A DNA stretch of 57,278 nt from Pseudomonadota bacterium (GCA_018241785.1 JAFEDF010000254.1:1-57278); one strand, 5' to 3'; positions 16,062 to 25,200 are shown, counted from the stretch's first letter. The notes: generated from the sequence alone by a model not told the origin. A program made the numbers and translations.

Positions 16062-16104
16062 AGAACGATACAATCCGCGATCCCCGGCAACCGGAGGGGC
16101 GCCG

Positions 16105-18075
16105 ATGACGACGGCCGGCGAACGATCTCCGCTCGAGGCCGACGCGCGCACCATCCTTGCGCGCGCTCATCTGGTCCGCGGCGACGTCATCCCCGCGGGG
16201 CTGGTCGACAGCGTCATCGAGCGGTCGTGGAAACGCAGCGTGAGCTTCGGGCTCGATGTCGCCGCGCCGCCGAATCTCGAGCCTGTCTCCGCGCACGAGC
16301 TGCGGGCGCTGCGGGAGCGCAACCGGCTGCTCGTCGAGGTCGCGCAGCCCGAGCTGGAGAACCTGTTTCAGCAGATCGCGAACACGCGCAGCATCGTGAT
16401 GCTCACCGATGCCGAAGCGACCATTCTCGCCTCGATGTCGGTCGACGCTTCGCTGAAGCGCTGGGCCGGGCTTCCCGGCATGTGCTGGTCGGAGCAGCGC
16501 ACCGGCACCAACGCCATGGGAACCTCGATCGCCGAACGGCGAACCGTCAGCGTATTCGGGCACGAACATTACCTGGAGCGGATCCAGCCGTTCTCGTGCC
16601 TGGCTGTCCCGCTTCTCGATCCGTTCGGCAATCTGCTCGGCGTGCTCGACATTTCCGGCGGCGACTCGGTGCGGCAGAACCACATCCGCTCGCTTGCCGC
16701 GATGTCCGGACAGATGATCGAGAACCGGCTGATCTCCACCCAGCTCGAAGCGCGGGCATTCGTGAAGTTTCACAGCCGCCCCGAGTTTCTCGGCACTCTC
16801 TGGGAGGCCATCGCGGCGTTCGACGACAGCGGTACGCTGATCGCCGCCAACCGCGCGGCGCTGTCACTGCTCGAGATCGACCGCCAGCAGTTCGGCGTTC
16901 GCCTCTTCCCGGCGCTGTTCGACTGCCCGTATGACCGTCTGCTCGACCACTTCTCGGTGTCCGGAAGGTCGCCGCTGCTGCTGCACCTGCATTGCGGCGT
17001 GCGCGTCTACGTCAGCGCCGGCGCGGCGGCGGACCGGCGCTGCGCCGCGAACGGCGTCGCAGTAACGCGTGCCGCCATACGGACGGGCCTCGCGCCCCCG
17101 CACAAGCCCGACCGGTGCCTGGCCGACGTCACGTTCGGCGACGGGGCATTGCACAACCTCCTGCATCGGGCGAAGCTCGCGTTCGCGGCGGGCCTTGCGA
17201 TCGTGCTCGAGGGGGAGACCGGGAGCGGCAAGGAAGTGCTCGCGAAGGCGCTCCATCGCGAATCTCCGCGCAAAGACGGTCCCTTCGTCGCGATCAACTG
17301 CGCGTCGATTCCCGAGAACCTGATCGAGTCCGAACTGTTCGGCTATGGCGACGGCGCGTTCACCGGAGCGAGGCGCGGAGGTGCGTGCGGGAGGGTGCAG
17401 CTCGCGCATTCGGGTACGCTCTTCCTGGACGAGATCGGAGACATGCCGCTGTCGCAGCAGGCGCGGCTGCTGCGCGTGCTGCAGGAGCGGGAGGTCACTC
17501 CGCTGGGAGGCGGCAAGCCGGTTCGCGTCGACATCGCCGTCATCTGCGCGACGCACACGAACCTCAAGGAGCAGGTCGAGCAGGGCCGGTTCCGCAGCGA
17601 TCTCTACTACCGTCTCAACGGCCTGCGTGTCGAGCTCCCTCCGCTGCGCCGGCGCGACAATCTGCGCGAGATCGTGCTGCGGGTCCTCGCCGACAAGTCA
17701 GGCAGTCGTGCGCCGGTGACGGTATCCGACGAGGTGATGGACGTCTTCCTCGATCATCCCTGGCCCGGCAACATGCGCCAGCTGTGCAACGTGATCTCGA
17801 CGGCGCTCGCATTGCTCGGCGCGGACGGCGAGATCGAGCTTCGTCACCTGGCCGATGACTTCCTGAGCGAGATGCTCGAGCGGCCGGCCGGCGAGGGCAA
17901 CGGCGCCGCCGCGCTTCCGATCGGCACGCTGATGTCGATGGAGGTGCGGGCGGTGCAAAGCGCACTGGAGCGCCACCGCGGCAACATTTCCGCCGCCGCG
18001 TCGGCACTGGGAATCAGCCGCGCGACGCTGTACCGCAAGATCAAGCAGTACCTGCCGCACCTGCAGCACGGCTGA
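16105..18075 (+). CDS. Sigma-54-dependent transcriptional activator, AcoR-like
   Basis: 656 residues from the ATG at 16105, preceded by GGAGGGG; the longer frame to the left crosses the promoter region and is rejected. A GAF-type sensor (about 80-200, with RTGTNAMGTSIAERR and LDISGG) and a PAS-like segment (about 225-300) precede the AAA+ domain: Walker A GETGSGKE at 370-377, GAFTGA sigma-54 contact loop at 417-422, Walker B TLFLDEIGD. A Fis-type helix-turn-helix ends the protein (AASALGISRATLYRKIKQY). This is the AcoR/AcxR layout, in which the GAF domain senses a small organic inducer. Divergent from the amine dehydrogenase operon, whose promoter matches sigma-54; it should activate that operon in response to the amine or a breakdown product. 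Confidence 0.93.
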   Translation: MTTAGERSPLEADARTILARAHLVRGDVIPAGLVDSVIERSWKRSVSFGLDVAAPPNLEPVSAHELRALRERNRLLVEVAQPELENLFQQIANTRSIVMLTDAEATILASMSVDASLKRWAGLPGMCWSEQRTGTNAMGTSIAERRTVSVFGHEHYLERIQPFSCLAVPLLDPFGNLLGVLDISGGDSVRQNHIRSLAAMSGQMIENRLISTQLEARAFVKFHSRPEFLGTLWEAIAAFDDSGTLIAANRAALSLLEIDRQQFGVRLFPALFDCPYDRLLDHFSVSGRSPLLLHLHCGVRVYVSAGAAADRRCAANGVAVTRAAIRTGLAPPHKPDRCLADVTFGDGALHNLLHRAKLAFAAGLAIVLEGETGSGKEVLAKALHRESPRKDGPFVAINCASIPENLIESELFGYGDGAFTGARRGGACGRVQLAHSGTLFLDEIGDMPLSQQARLLRVLQEREVTPLGGGKPVRVDIAVICATHTNLKEQVEQGRFRSDLYYRLNGLRVELPPLRRRDNLREIVLRVLADKSGSRAPVTVSDEVMDVFLDHPWPGNMRQLCNVISTALALLGADGEIELRHLADDFLSEMLERPAGEGNGAAALPIGTLMSMEVRAVQSALERHRGNISAAASALGISRATLYRKIKQYLPHLQHG

Positions 18076-18124
18076 CGCCGCCGCGCCGCGCGTGCGTGGC
18101 GAGCGGGGCTCGTTCCGGCACCCG

Positions 18125-19186
18125 TCAGGGCTTCTTCGCGACCAGCTGTTCGGCCGGCGGCGTGACCGGAGACTGCTGCGAAAAATATCCTTCGGTGTGG
18201 ATCTGCTCGGCACGCGCTCCCAGCGCCCGCGCAGCGGCGACGCAGGCATCGACGAAGTCCGGGCTGCCGGCGGCGAAAATGCTGAAGGTCGAGAGGCTCT
18301 TGAACAGCGTTGGCAGGAGCGCGGGAATGCGCCCGTGCAGGCCGCCCCAATCAGCGGGCCTGGGACCGGTCAGCGTCGGCAGGTAACGAAAGCCGCGGTG
18401 CCTGGCCTCCCACCAGGCCATCACGCCGGCGTCGTACAGGTCCTGCGGCTCGCGGCCCGAGAACATCAGCGTCACCGGCTCCTTGTAGCCGCGGCGCAGT
18501 GCCGCCTCGGCGAGCGAGAGGATCGGCGCCAGGCCGGACCCGGCCGCCATGCACAACACCGGGGTCTGCGAGGTCGTGTCCCCGATGAACGTCCCGTACG
18601 GTCCGGACAGCGTGACCTTCACGCCGGGAGTCAGCGACTCGTGCGCCCACTTGCTCGTCGTACCGTCGTCGTGGCAGGTGATCTGCAGGACGATCTCGCC
18701 GTCCTCGCGCGGGGCGTTCGCGACCGAGTAGTTGCGCGCGGGAACGCCGGCCGATGCGCCTCCCAGGGTCACGTACTGGCCGGGCCAGTACCGCATCGGC
18801 TCGCCGAGCGGGCGCAGGCGCAATTCGACGATGCGCGCGGTCCGCATGATCCGGTCGGTCACGACGTACCACTGGTTCTCCCGTGGCGGGAAGAGCCGTG
18901 GCTTCGCATTGGCGGTCCCGTACTCGATGACGAGTTCCTCGGACAGCGGCTTGGCCATGCACATGAGGCCGCAGCCCTGGCGCCGTTCGTCCTGCGACAG
19001 CGCCATGTCCATCACGAAGCCCTGGTCGAACTGCCCTGCGAGGACCTTGACCTTGCATTCGCCGCACGCGCCGGCACGGCAGTTGTTCGGCAGCGCGTAG
19101 CCGGCCTTCTCGAGCGCCTCGAGCACCGTGCGACCGTCTTCGCATTCGACGATGCGCCCGGAAGGATGCAGGCGGATGGTGCTCAC
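18125..19186 (-). CDS. 2Fe-2S ferredoxin/flavin NAD(P)H oxidoreductase (oxygenase reductase component)
   Basis: 353 residues, GTG start. An N-terminal plant-type ferredoxin domain (about 1-90) binds 2Fe-2S through C36, C41, C44 and C76 (NCRAGACGEC, GLMCMAKP). The FAD domain follows, with the RNYSVAN flavin motif near 155 and YWPGQYV before it; the NAD(P) domain has AAGSGLAPILSL and a terminal GYFSQQ-type tail. This is the architecture of phenol hydroxylase, toluene and BoxA-like reductases. It lies 38 bp downstream of a ferritin-like di-iron gene in the same direction, so it most likely supplies electrons to that oxygenase. It converges on the sigma-54 activator gene with a 49-bp gap. Confidence 0.9.
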   Translation of the reverse strand: MSTIRLHPSGRIVECEDGRTVLEALEKAGYALPNNCRAGACGECKVKVLAGQFDQGFVMDMALSQDERRQGCGLMCMAKPLSEELVIEYGTANAKPRLFPPRENQWYVVTDRIMRTARIVELRLRPLGEPMRYWPGQYVTLGGASAGVPARNYSVANAPREDGEIVLQITCHDDGTTSKWAHESLTPGVKVTLSGPYGTFIGDTTSQTPVLCMAAGSGLAPILSLAEAALRRGYKEPVTLMFSGREPQDLYDAGVMAWWEARHRGFRYLPTLTGPRPADWGGLHGRIPALLPTLFKSLSTFSIFAAGSPDFVDACVAAARALGARAEQIHTEGYFSQQSPVTPPAEQLVAKKP

Positions 19187-19224
19187 GGCGTCGGTCCCAT
19201 GCGCGTTGGCACAGACTCCCCCGA

Positions 19225-20250
19225 TCAGAACACCGGAATGATATCGACCATCTCGGCGTCGGTGACTTCCTGGCCGGTGATGCCGACTTCAGGAATCGCC
19301 GGAAACGGGATGCCGTACTTGTCGAGGACACCCTTGAGATTCAGCATCGCGGTCTTCCAGTTCGCCCGCTTCGCTTCGAACTCGGGGATCGAGAAACCGG
19401 CGTTGCGCGCCACGCCCTCGATTTCGCGCTGCCAGGCAACGAAGTCCGCCGGGATATCCCAGAACTCCTCGGGTGGCTCGTACAGCACGCCGGACAGGAA
19501 CAGGAAGCCGGCACGGATCTGCTTGGTGATCAGCGGCTTGTCCGCGAGATCCATCTTCGGGTAGTCGCGCTCCATCAGCGACAGGCAGATCGCCATGTGA
19601 CGGCCCTCGTCGCGGCCGATGTTGCGGAACGCCTCCTTGAACACCGGCTCGGTGCATTGCGCCGCCATCTGATGAAAGATCGTGGCCGCGGCGATCTCGC
19701 CCATCAGGAACGAGCTGAACAGCACCGCGAGGCTGTACCTCGGCACCGCGTTCTTGTAGCCGTTCCAGTAGCGCCCGCCGTTGTAGTACAGCCAGTGGGC
19801 GTTGCGCCGGGCCTTGCGCCCGATCTCGGTCTTGGGCGCATAGGTGAGCGGATCCGCGTGTTCGAGCAGCTTGGTGATCGACAGGCCGCAGACCTGCTCG
19901 TGGTTCTGCTCGTCGCGGGTGACGCTGAAGAAGCAGCGGCGCACCGGGTCTTCCTCGTGCGCTTCGTAGGCCTTGATGAGCGCCGCGGCGAACACGGGAG
20001 GGGCCGATGCGTCGAACACCGACAGGATGGTCCACCAGTACGCGATCGCCTCGCGCTCCTCCCACGAGAACTTCGACGGATCGAAGCTATCCCAGGGGAG
20101 CTTCTTCGGATCCCAGTATTCGCGCTGCGAGGCGTCCCAGATCTCCTCGAGCTTCGCGGTATGCGCGTGCCAGCTCAGCGGATAGATGTTTGGCTGCTCG
20201 GTTGCCGGCGGCAGTGCGGCCTTCTCGGCCAATCGCTCGTGCTTTGCCAT
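19225..20250 (-). CDS. Ferritin-like di-iron oxygenase component
   Basis: 341 residues from the ATG at 20248-20250, fixed by a strong AGGAGGA site. Four-helix-bundle di-iron ligands are visible: E114 and H117 (DEQNHE), E185 (GEIAAATIFH) and E215 and H218 (DEGRHM), plus an early glutamate among residues 64-67 or 96-100. Two ExxH motifs are typical of di-iron monooxygenases, BoxB/AurF-like enzymes and ribonucleotide reductase R2-like proteins. No radical-site environment for a true R2 or catalytic R1 gene is nearby. With the adjacent reductase it resembles a two-component monooxygenase, perhaps acting on an aromatic or CoA-linked compound; substrate unknown. Confidence 0.85.
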   Translation of the reverse strand: MAKHERLAEKAALPPATEQPNIYPLSWHAHTAKLEEIWDASQREYWDPKKLPWDSFDPSKFSWEEREAIAYWWTILSVFDASAPPVFAAALIKAYEAHEEDPVRRCFFSVTRDEQNHEQVCGLSITKLLEHADPLTYAPKTEIGRKARRNAHWLYYNGGRYWNGYKNAVPRYSLAVLFSSFLMGEIAAATIFHQMAAQCTEPVFKEAFRNIGRDEGRHMAICLSLMERDYPKMDLADKPLITKQIRAGFLFLSGVLYEPPEEFWDIPADFVAWQREIEGVARNAGFSIPEFEAKRANWKTAMLNLKGVLDKYGIPFPAIPEVGITGQEVTDAEMVDIIPVF

Positions 20251-20254
20251 GGAA

Positions 20255-20261
20255 TCCTCCT
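20255..20261 (-). promoter_or_regulatory. Strong ribosome binding site of the di-iron gene
   Basis: On the minus strand AGGAGGA sits four bases before the ATG at 20250 and decides the start against a long upstream in-frame extension of low-complexity, arginine-rich sequence. Confidence 0.7.
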
Positions 20262-20518
20262 GTCGGACCAGGGTGAACGTCGACGCTTCATCATAGCGAA
20301 GTGCGCGAAAGCGATCCGGCCGGCATGACGCTGGCGGTGCCTTCGTGCCCCGGCTGCGGATGCGCGCGGCGGCCGGTTGGCGCCGGCACGACGCCTCGCG
20401 CGCCGGCTGCCTCGCGCGCATCCATCCCTGGAAGCTGCTCGCGCGAACTGTGAAATAATCGGCCGGCACGGCCGCTTCGCACCATTGCCGGACCGGCTCC
20501 GCGCCCGCAGCTGGCACG

Positions 20519-22009
20519 ATGGCGGGGCGAGCCCGTTGCGCGACCCGCGATTCGATGCTCGATCCCGCCTTCACCTCCGCACTTGCCGCGATCGTTCCCG
20601 GCGAGGCGCTCTTGACCAGTGCCGAGGACACGCGGCCCTACGAGTGCGACGGCCTGACGCTCTACCGCGAGTTGCCCGCCGCGGTCGTGCTGCCCGACGA
20701 CGAGGCGCAGGTCGTGCGCATCCTCGAGCTCTGCCACGCCGCACGCGTCCCGGTCGTCGCCCGCGGCGCCGGGACGAGCCTCTCGGGCGGCGCTCTCCCG
20801 ATCGCCGACGGCGTGGTGCTCTCGCTCGCCAAGTTCCGCCGCATCGTGTCGATCGACCCGCTGTCGCGCACCGCGGTCGTCGAGCCCGGGGTGCGCAACC
20901 TCGCCGTTTCCGAGGCGGCAGCGGCCTGCGGACTGTTCTATGCTCCCGATCCGTCGTCGCAGATCGCGTGCTCGATCGGCGGCAACGTCGCCGAAAACGC
21001 CGGCGGCGTGCACTGCCTCAAGTACGGCTTGACCGTGCACAACGTGCGCAAGGTCCGCGGCGTCCTCGTGACCGGCGAGATCGTCGAGTTCGGCTCTGAC
21101 GCGCTCGACGCGCCGGGCTACGATCTCCTCGCGCTCGTCACCGGGAGCGAGGGCCTGCTCGCGGTGATCACCCAGGTCACCGTCAAGCTGCTGCCGAAAC
21201 CGCGCGAGGCCCGCGTCGTGCTCGCCGCATTCGACGATCTCGAGAAGGCGGGCGCGGCGGTCGGGGCGGTGATCGGCGCCGGCATCATCCCGGGCGGGCT
21301 CGAGATGATGGACCAGCCGGCCACGCGCGCCGTCGAGCCCTTCGTGCACGCCGGCTATCCGCTGGATGCGGCAGCGGTGCTGCTGGTCGAGGCCGACGGC
21401 ACCCCGGAGGAGGTCGAAAGCGAGATCGCCGAGATCCGCCAAGTCCTCACGGCCGGCGGCGCGACCTCGCTTCGCGTGTCGGCCGACGAAGCCGAGCGCC
21501 TGCTCCTCTGGTCCGGGCGCAAGGCCGCGTTCCCCGCCGTCGGACGCATCTCACCCGACTACTACTGCATCGACGGCACCATCCCGCGCGCGGCGCTGCC
21601 TCGCGTGCTGGCGCAGATCGAGGCGTGGTCGCGCGACTACGGGCTGCCGTGCGCGAACGTGTTCCACGCCGGCGACGGCAACCTGCATCCGCTGATCCTG
21701 TTCGACGCCGAGAAGCCCGGCGACAAGGAGCGCACGATCGAGTTCGGCGACCGGATCCTGGAGCTCTGCATCGAAGTCGGCGGCACGATCACCGGCGAGC
21801 ACGGCGTCGGCATCGAGAAGATCCGCGGCATGTGCGCGCAGTTCCCGCCCGGAGCGCTCGAGCGCTTCCATGGCGTCAAGCGCGCGTTCGACGAGCGCGC
21901 ATTGCTGAATCCGGGGAAGGGCGTGCCGACGCTCGCGCGCTGTGCCGAATTCGGCCGCATGCACGTTCATGCCGGAGCGCTGCCGCACCCCGACCTTCCG
22001 CGGTTCTAG
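20519..22009 (+). CDS. glcD: Glycolate oxidase subunit GlcD (FAD-linked)
   Basis: 496 residues. Strong match to GlcD: PYECDGLTLYR, the FAD-binding RGAGTSLSGGALP, YAPDPSSQIACSIGGNVAENAGG and the HCLKYGLTVHN run, then the C-terminal vanillyl-alcohol-oxidase cap with HAGDGNLHPLIL and GEHGVGIEK. The first 12 residues are not conserved; a start at MLDPAF (20555) is also plausible. With GlcE and GlcF it oxidises glycolate (and some other 2-hydroxy acids) to glyoxylate at the membrane. First gene of a rightward operon; two other genes separate it from glcE. Confidence 0.95.
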   Translation: MAGRARCATRDSMLDPAFTSALAAIVPGEALLTSAEDTRPYECDGLTLYRELPAAVVLPDDEAQVVRILELCHAARVPVVARGAGTSLSGGALPIADGVVLSLAKFRRIVSIDPLSRTAVVEPGVRNLAVSEAAAACGLFYAPDPSSQIACSIGGNVAENAGGVHCLKYGLTVHNVRKVRGVLVTGEIVEFGSDALDAPGYDLLALVTGSEGLLAVITQVTVKLLPKPREARVVLAAFDDLEKAGAAVGAVIGAGIIPGGLEMMDQPATRAVEPFVHAGYPLDAAAVLLVEADGTPEEVESEIAEIRQVLTAGGATSLRVSADEAERLLLWSGRKAAFPAVGRISPDYYCIDGTIPRAALPRVLAQIEAWSRDYGLPCANVFHAGDGNLHPLILFDAEKPGDKERTIEFGDRILELCIEVGGTITGEHGVGIEKIRGMCAQFPPGALERFHGVKRAFDERALLNPGKGVPTLARCAEFGRMHVHAGALPHPDLPRF

Positions 22010-22019
22010 GGAGACGACG

Positions 22020-23456
22020 ATGAATGCTGCGACGGGCACACGCGGGCGCCCCACTGCCGAGGCGATCCGCTCGGTCACCGAGGGCCTGCGCCTCACTTGC
22101 GGCGATCGCGTGGCGACCGGCCAGGCGATCCGCGACCAGCACGGCCACGGCGAGGGACTCGCCGACGGGGCGCTGCCCGACGTCGTCGTGTTCCCGCAGA
22201 GCAACGACGAGGTCGCCGCCGTCGTTCGCCTCTGCGCCGCGGCACGGATGCCGGTGATTGCGTTCGGGGTCGGCACCTCGCTCGAAGGCCACGTTGCCGC
22301 GCTGTACGGCGGAGTCTGCATCGACCTGTCGCAGATGAATCGCGTGCTCGAAGTGCACGCCGAGGATCTCGATTGCCGCGTGCAGGCCGGGGTCACGCGC
22401 GAGCAGTTGAACGCCGAGCTGAAGGGCACCGGCCTCTTCTTCCCGATCGACCCCGGCGCGAACGCGACCCTCGGCGGCATGGCTTCGACGCGCGCCTCGG
22501 GGACCAACGCGGTGCGCTACGGAACCATGCGCGAGAACGTGCTCGGCCTCACCGTCGTCACGGCCGACGGACGCATCGTCCACACCGGCGGGCGCGCGCG
22601 CAAGTCGAGCGCCGGCTACGACCTGACCCGCCTCTTCGTCGGGGCCGAAGGGACGCTCGGAGTCATCACCGAGGTTGCCGTGCGGCTCTACGGCATCCCC
22701 GAGGCGATCTCGGCCGCGGTGTGCCAGTTTCCGGATCTCAAGAGCGCCGTCGACAGCGTGATCGTCGCGATGCAGCTCGGCGTCCCGGTCGCGCGCATCG
22801 AGCTCCTCGACGCGGTGCAGATGGACGCGTCGATCCGCTATTCCAGGCTCGACGGCTTCGCGGCCAAGCCGACGCTCTTCTTCGAGTTCCACGGCACCGA
22901 GGCCTCCGTGCGCGAGCAGGCGGAGACGATCGAGTCGATCACCGGCGACCACGGCGGCAGCGCGTTCAGGTGGACGAGTTCGCCCGAGGAGCGCTCGAAA
23001 CTGTGGAAGGCGCGGCACAACGCGTACTATGCCGCGCTGGCGCTCGCGCCAGGAAGCCAGGCGTTCGCGACCGATGCCTGCGTGCCGATCTCGCGGCTCG
23101 CCGACTGCGTGATGGAAACGCAGGCGGACATCGATGCGACCGGGCTCATCGCGCCGATCCTCGGCCACGTCGGCGACGGCAACTTCCACCTGGTGATCGT
23201 CTTCGACCCGGCGAGGCCGGGCGACCGCGAGAAGGCCGAGGGCCTCGCGGCGCGCGCGAGCCTGCGCGCGATCGCGATGGGGGGCACCTGCACCGGCGAG
23301 CACGGCATCGGGGTGCACAAGCTCGACGCGCTCGTCGTCGAGCACGGCGAGGCGGTGTCGCTGATGCAGGCCGTCAAGCGCGCGCTCGATCCTCTCGACA
23401 TCATGAATCCCGGCAAGACGGTGCCGCACGCGGGCCCGGTCGCGGGGCGGCCATGA
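22020..23456 (+). CDS. FAD-binding oxidase, D-lactate dehydrogenase (cytochrome)-like
   Basis: 478 residues, ATG at 22020, ten bases after the glcD stop. It is a distant relative of GlcD, closer to the D-lactate/2-hydroxyacid dehydrogenases (DLD/LDHD type): PP-loop FGVGTSLEGHVAA, DPGANATLGGMASTRASGTNAVRYG, and C-terminal HVGDGNFHLVI with GEHGIGVHK. It probably oxidises a D-2-hydroxyacid with FAD. Overlaps the next gene by four bases (ATGA). The pairing with glcD makes two substrate-oxidising FAD subunits upstream of one glcE/glcF set. Confidence 0.9.
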   Translation: MNAATGTRGRPTAEAIRSVTEGLRLTCGDRVATGQAIRDQHGHGEGLADGALPDVVVFPQSNDEVAAVVRLCAAARMPVIAFGVGTSLEGHVAALYGGVCIDLSQMNRVLEVHAEDLDCRVQAGVTREQLNAELKGTGLFFPIDPGANATLGGMASTRASGTNAVRYGTMRENVLGLTVVTADGRIVHTGGRARKSSAGYDLTRLFVGAEGTLGVITEVAVRLYGIPEAISAAVCQFPDLKSAVDSVIVAMQLGVPVARIELLDAVQMDASIRYSRLDGFAAKPTLFFEFHGTEASVREQAETIESITGDHGGSAFRWTSSPEERSKLWKARHNAYYAALALAPGSQAFATDACVPISRLADCVMETQADIDATGLIAPILGHVGDGNFHLVIVFDPARPGDREKAEGLAARASLRAIAMGGTCTGEHGIGVHKLDALVVEHGEAVSLMQAVKRALDPLDIMNPGKTVPHAGPVAGRP

Positions 23457-24127
23457 AGCTCTACATCGGCAACCGCAACTACTCGTCGTGGTCGCTGCGC
23501 GGGTGGCTCGCTGCGAGGCTCTCGGGTCTTCCGTTCGAGACCGTGCAGCTGTCGCTCGCCGGGGGGAGCCCCAATCCGGGCTTTCTCGCGATCTCGCCGT
23601 CGGGGCTCGTGCCGTGCCTGCACGACGGCGACGTCGTCGTGTGGGACTCGCTCGCGATCGCCGAGACGCTCGCCGAGCGCGTGCCCTCGATTTGGCCCGC
23701 CGGCCGCGCGGCGCGCGCGCATGCGCGCTCGGCCGCCGCCGAGATGCACGCGGGCTTTGCCGCGCTGCGAAGCGGCATGACGATGTGCATCCGCGAGCGC
23801 GTCGACGTCCGCCCATGGGCGCCGGCGCTCGCGCGCGATGTCGCGCGCATCGAGGCGATCTTCGGCGATGCGCGGCGCCGCTTCGGCGGCGGCGGGGACT
23901 TCCTCTACGGAACGCTCTCGATCGCCGACTGCTTCTACGCCCCTGTCGCGTTCCGTTTCCGGACCTACGGGGTGTCGCTTGCCGGCGGGGCCGGCGAATA
24001 CGTGTCGGCCCTGCTCGCGCATCCGCTCCTGCGCGAGTGGGAACAGGCGGCACTCGCCGAGACCGAGGTGATCGAGGCCGACGAGCCGCGCATCGTCTAC
24101 CGCGACCTCCTCGCGCGCGCCAGGTGA
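23453..24127 (+). CDS. Glutathione S-transferase family protein
   Basis: 224 residues. N-terminal thioredoxin-like domain starts MKLYIGNRNYSSWSLRGWLA with the likely catalytic serine in the YSSWS segment, followed by the cis-proline site GLVPCLHDG and DSLAIAETLAE; the C-terminal helical domain includes FLYGTLSIADCFYAPVAFR. This is the form common in betaproteobacteria for GSTs next to maleylacetoacetate-isomerase-like proteins. It is coupled on both sides by 4-nt overlaps (ATGA with the oxidase, GTGA with glcE), so it is co-expressed with glycolate oxidation; its job there is unknown. Confidence 0.88.
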   Translation: MKLYIGNRNYSSWSLRGWLAARLSGLPFETVQLSLAGGSPNPGFLAISPSGLVPCLHDGDVVVWDSLAIAETLAERVPSIWPAGRAARAHARSAAAEMHAGFAALRSGMTMCIRERVDVRPWAPALARDVARIEAIFGDARRRFGGGGDFLYGTLSIADCFYAPVAFRFRTYGVSLAGGAGEYVSALLAHPLLREWEQAALAETEVIEADEPRIVYRDLLARAR

Positions 24128-25200
24128 CCGCGGCCGCGATCGATGCGCTGCAAGACGCGGTGCGCGCTGCGGCGAGCGGCGGCGGGCGCCTTCGCATCCG
24201 CGGCAGCGGCAGCAAGGATTTCTACGGCGGCGCGCTCGAAGGCGACGTCCTCGACACGCGCGCGCTCCGCGGCATCGTCGCCTACGCGCCGACCGAGCTC
24301 GTCGTCACCGCGCGCGCGGGAACGCAGCTCGCCGAGATCGAGGACGAGCTCGCCCGTCACGGGCAGATGCTCGCCTTCGAGCCGCCGCGCCACGGACCCG
24401 GGGCGACGCTGGGAGGCGTCGTCGCCTGCGGCTTCTCGGGGCCGCGGCGCGCCGCCGCGGGGGCGGTGCGCGATTTCGTGCTCGGCGTGCGCATCGTCGA
24501 CGGCACCGGCGAGGCGCTCGCCTTCGGCGGGCAGGTGATCAAGAACGTGGCGGGCTTCGACGTCTCGCGGTTGATGGCGGGCGCGCTCGGCACGCTCGGC
24601 GTGCTGACCGAGATCTCGCTGAAGTGCGTGCCGTTGCCGCGCGTCGAGCGAACGCGTGCGATCGACTGCGACGCCGCCGACGCGATCCGCCGGTGCAACG
24701 AGTGGGGCGGCCGGCCGCTGCCGATCTCGGCGACCTGCCACGTCGCCGGACGTCTCTGGGTGCGGCTCTCGGGGGCCGGGCCGGCGGTCAGCGCGGCCGC
24801 GGTGGAGATCGGCGGGGCCGATGCCGACGACGCTGCGCCGTGGCGGGCGATTCGCGACCAGACGCATCCGTTCTTCGCACCCGCAGTCACCGGCCCGGTG
24901 CCGCTGTGGCGGCTCTCGGTGCGCTCGACCGCGCCCTGCGACGATCTCGGATGCGACACACTCGTCGAATGGGGCGGCGCACTGCGCTGGCTCGTGCCGC
25001 GTGCACCCGTCGAAGCGTCGCGGCTTCGCGCGTGGGCGGCCGCGCACGGCGGACACGCGACGCTCTACCGTGCGCAGGACAAGTCGCCGGGTGTCTTCCA
25101 GCCGCTTGCGCCGGCGATGGCGGGATTGCACGAGCGGCTGAAGCGCACGTTCGATCCGCACGGCATTCTCAACCACGGCCGGCTCTATCCGGCGTTCTGA
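24124..25200 (+). CDS. glcE: Glycolate oxidase subunit GlcE (FAD-binding)
   Basis: 358 residues with a GTG start in a GTGA overlap with the GST gene. Typical GlcE features: RIRGSGSKDFYGG, the early LDTRALRGIVAYAPTELVVTA, GGVVACGFSGPRRAAAG, VRDFVLGVRIV and GQVIKNVAGFDVSRLMAGALGTLGVLTEISLKC, and the C-terminal LHERLKRTFDPHGILNHGRLY. GlcE is the shorter second flavin subunit lacking the full cap domain, required for glycolate oxidase activity. Confidence 0.93.
   Translation: MTAAAIDALQDAVRAAASGGGRLRIRGSGSKDFYGGALEGDVLDTRALRGIVAYAPTELVVTARAGTQLAEIEDELARHGQMLAFEPPRHGPGATLGGVVACGFSGPRRAAAGAVRDFVLGVRIVDGTGEALAFGGQVIKNVAGFDVSRLMAGALGTLGVLTEISLKCVPLPRVERTRAIDCDAADAIRRCNEWGGRPLPISATCHVAGRLWVRLSGAGPAVSAAAVEIGGADADDAAPWRAIRDQTHPFFAPAVTGPVPLWRLSVRSTAPCDDLGCDTLVEWGGALRWLVPRAPVEASRLRAWAAAHGGHATLYRAQDKSPGVFQPLAPAMAGLHERLKRTFDPHGILNHGRLYPAF

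Larger units (their letters stand above)
15773..16104. other. 332-bp divergent control region between the amine dehydrogenase operon and its activator
   Basis: The only gap above 300 bp in the window. It holds a sigma-54-type promoter facing left, an 18-bp inverted repeat about 100 bp upstream of it, a TACAAT -10-like hexamer (16069-16074) for the rightward activator gene, and a GGAGGGG ribosome site before the activator's ATG. The leader of the amine dehydrogenase transcript would be about 145 nt. No further gene is apparent in it. Confidence 0.7.

Noticed and set aside
18076..18124. Bidirectional terminator between the activator and reductase genes
   Set aside because: No convincing stem with a T-tract could be found in the 49-bp gap.
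19225..20250. Ribonucleotide reductase small subunit (NrdB)
   Set aside because: No NrdA nearby, a reductase partner is adjacent, and the ExxH spacing fits oxygenases; R2-like ancestry remains possible.
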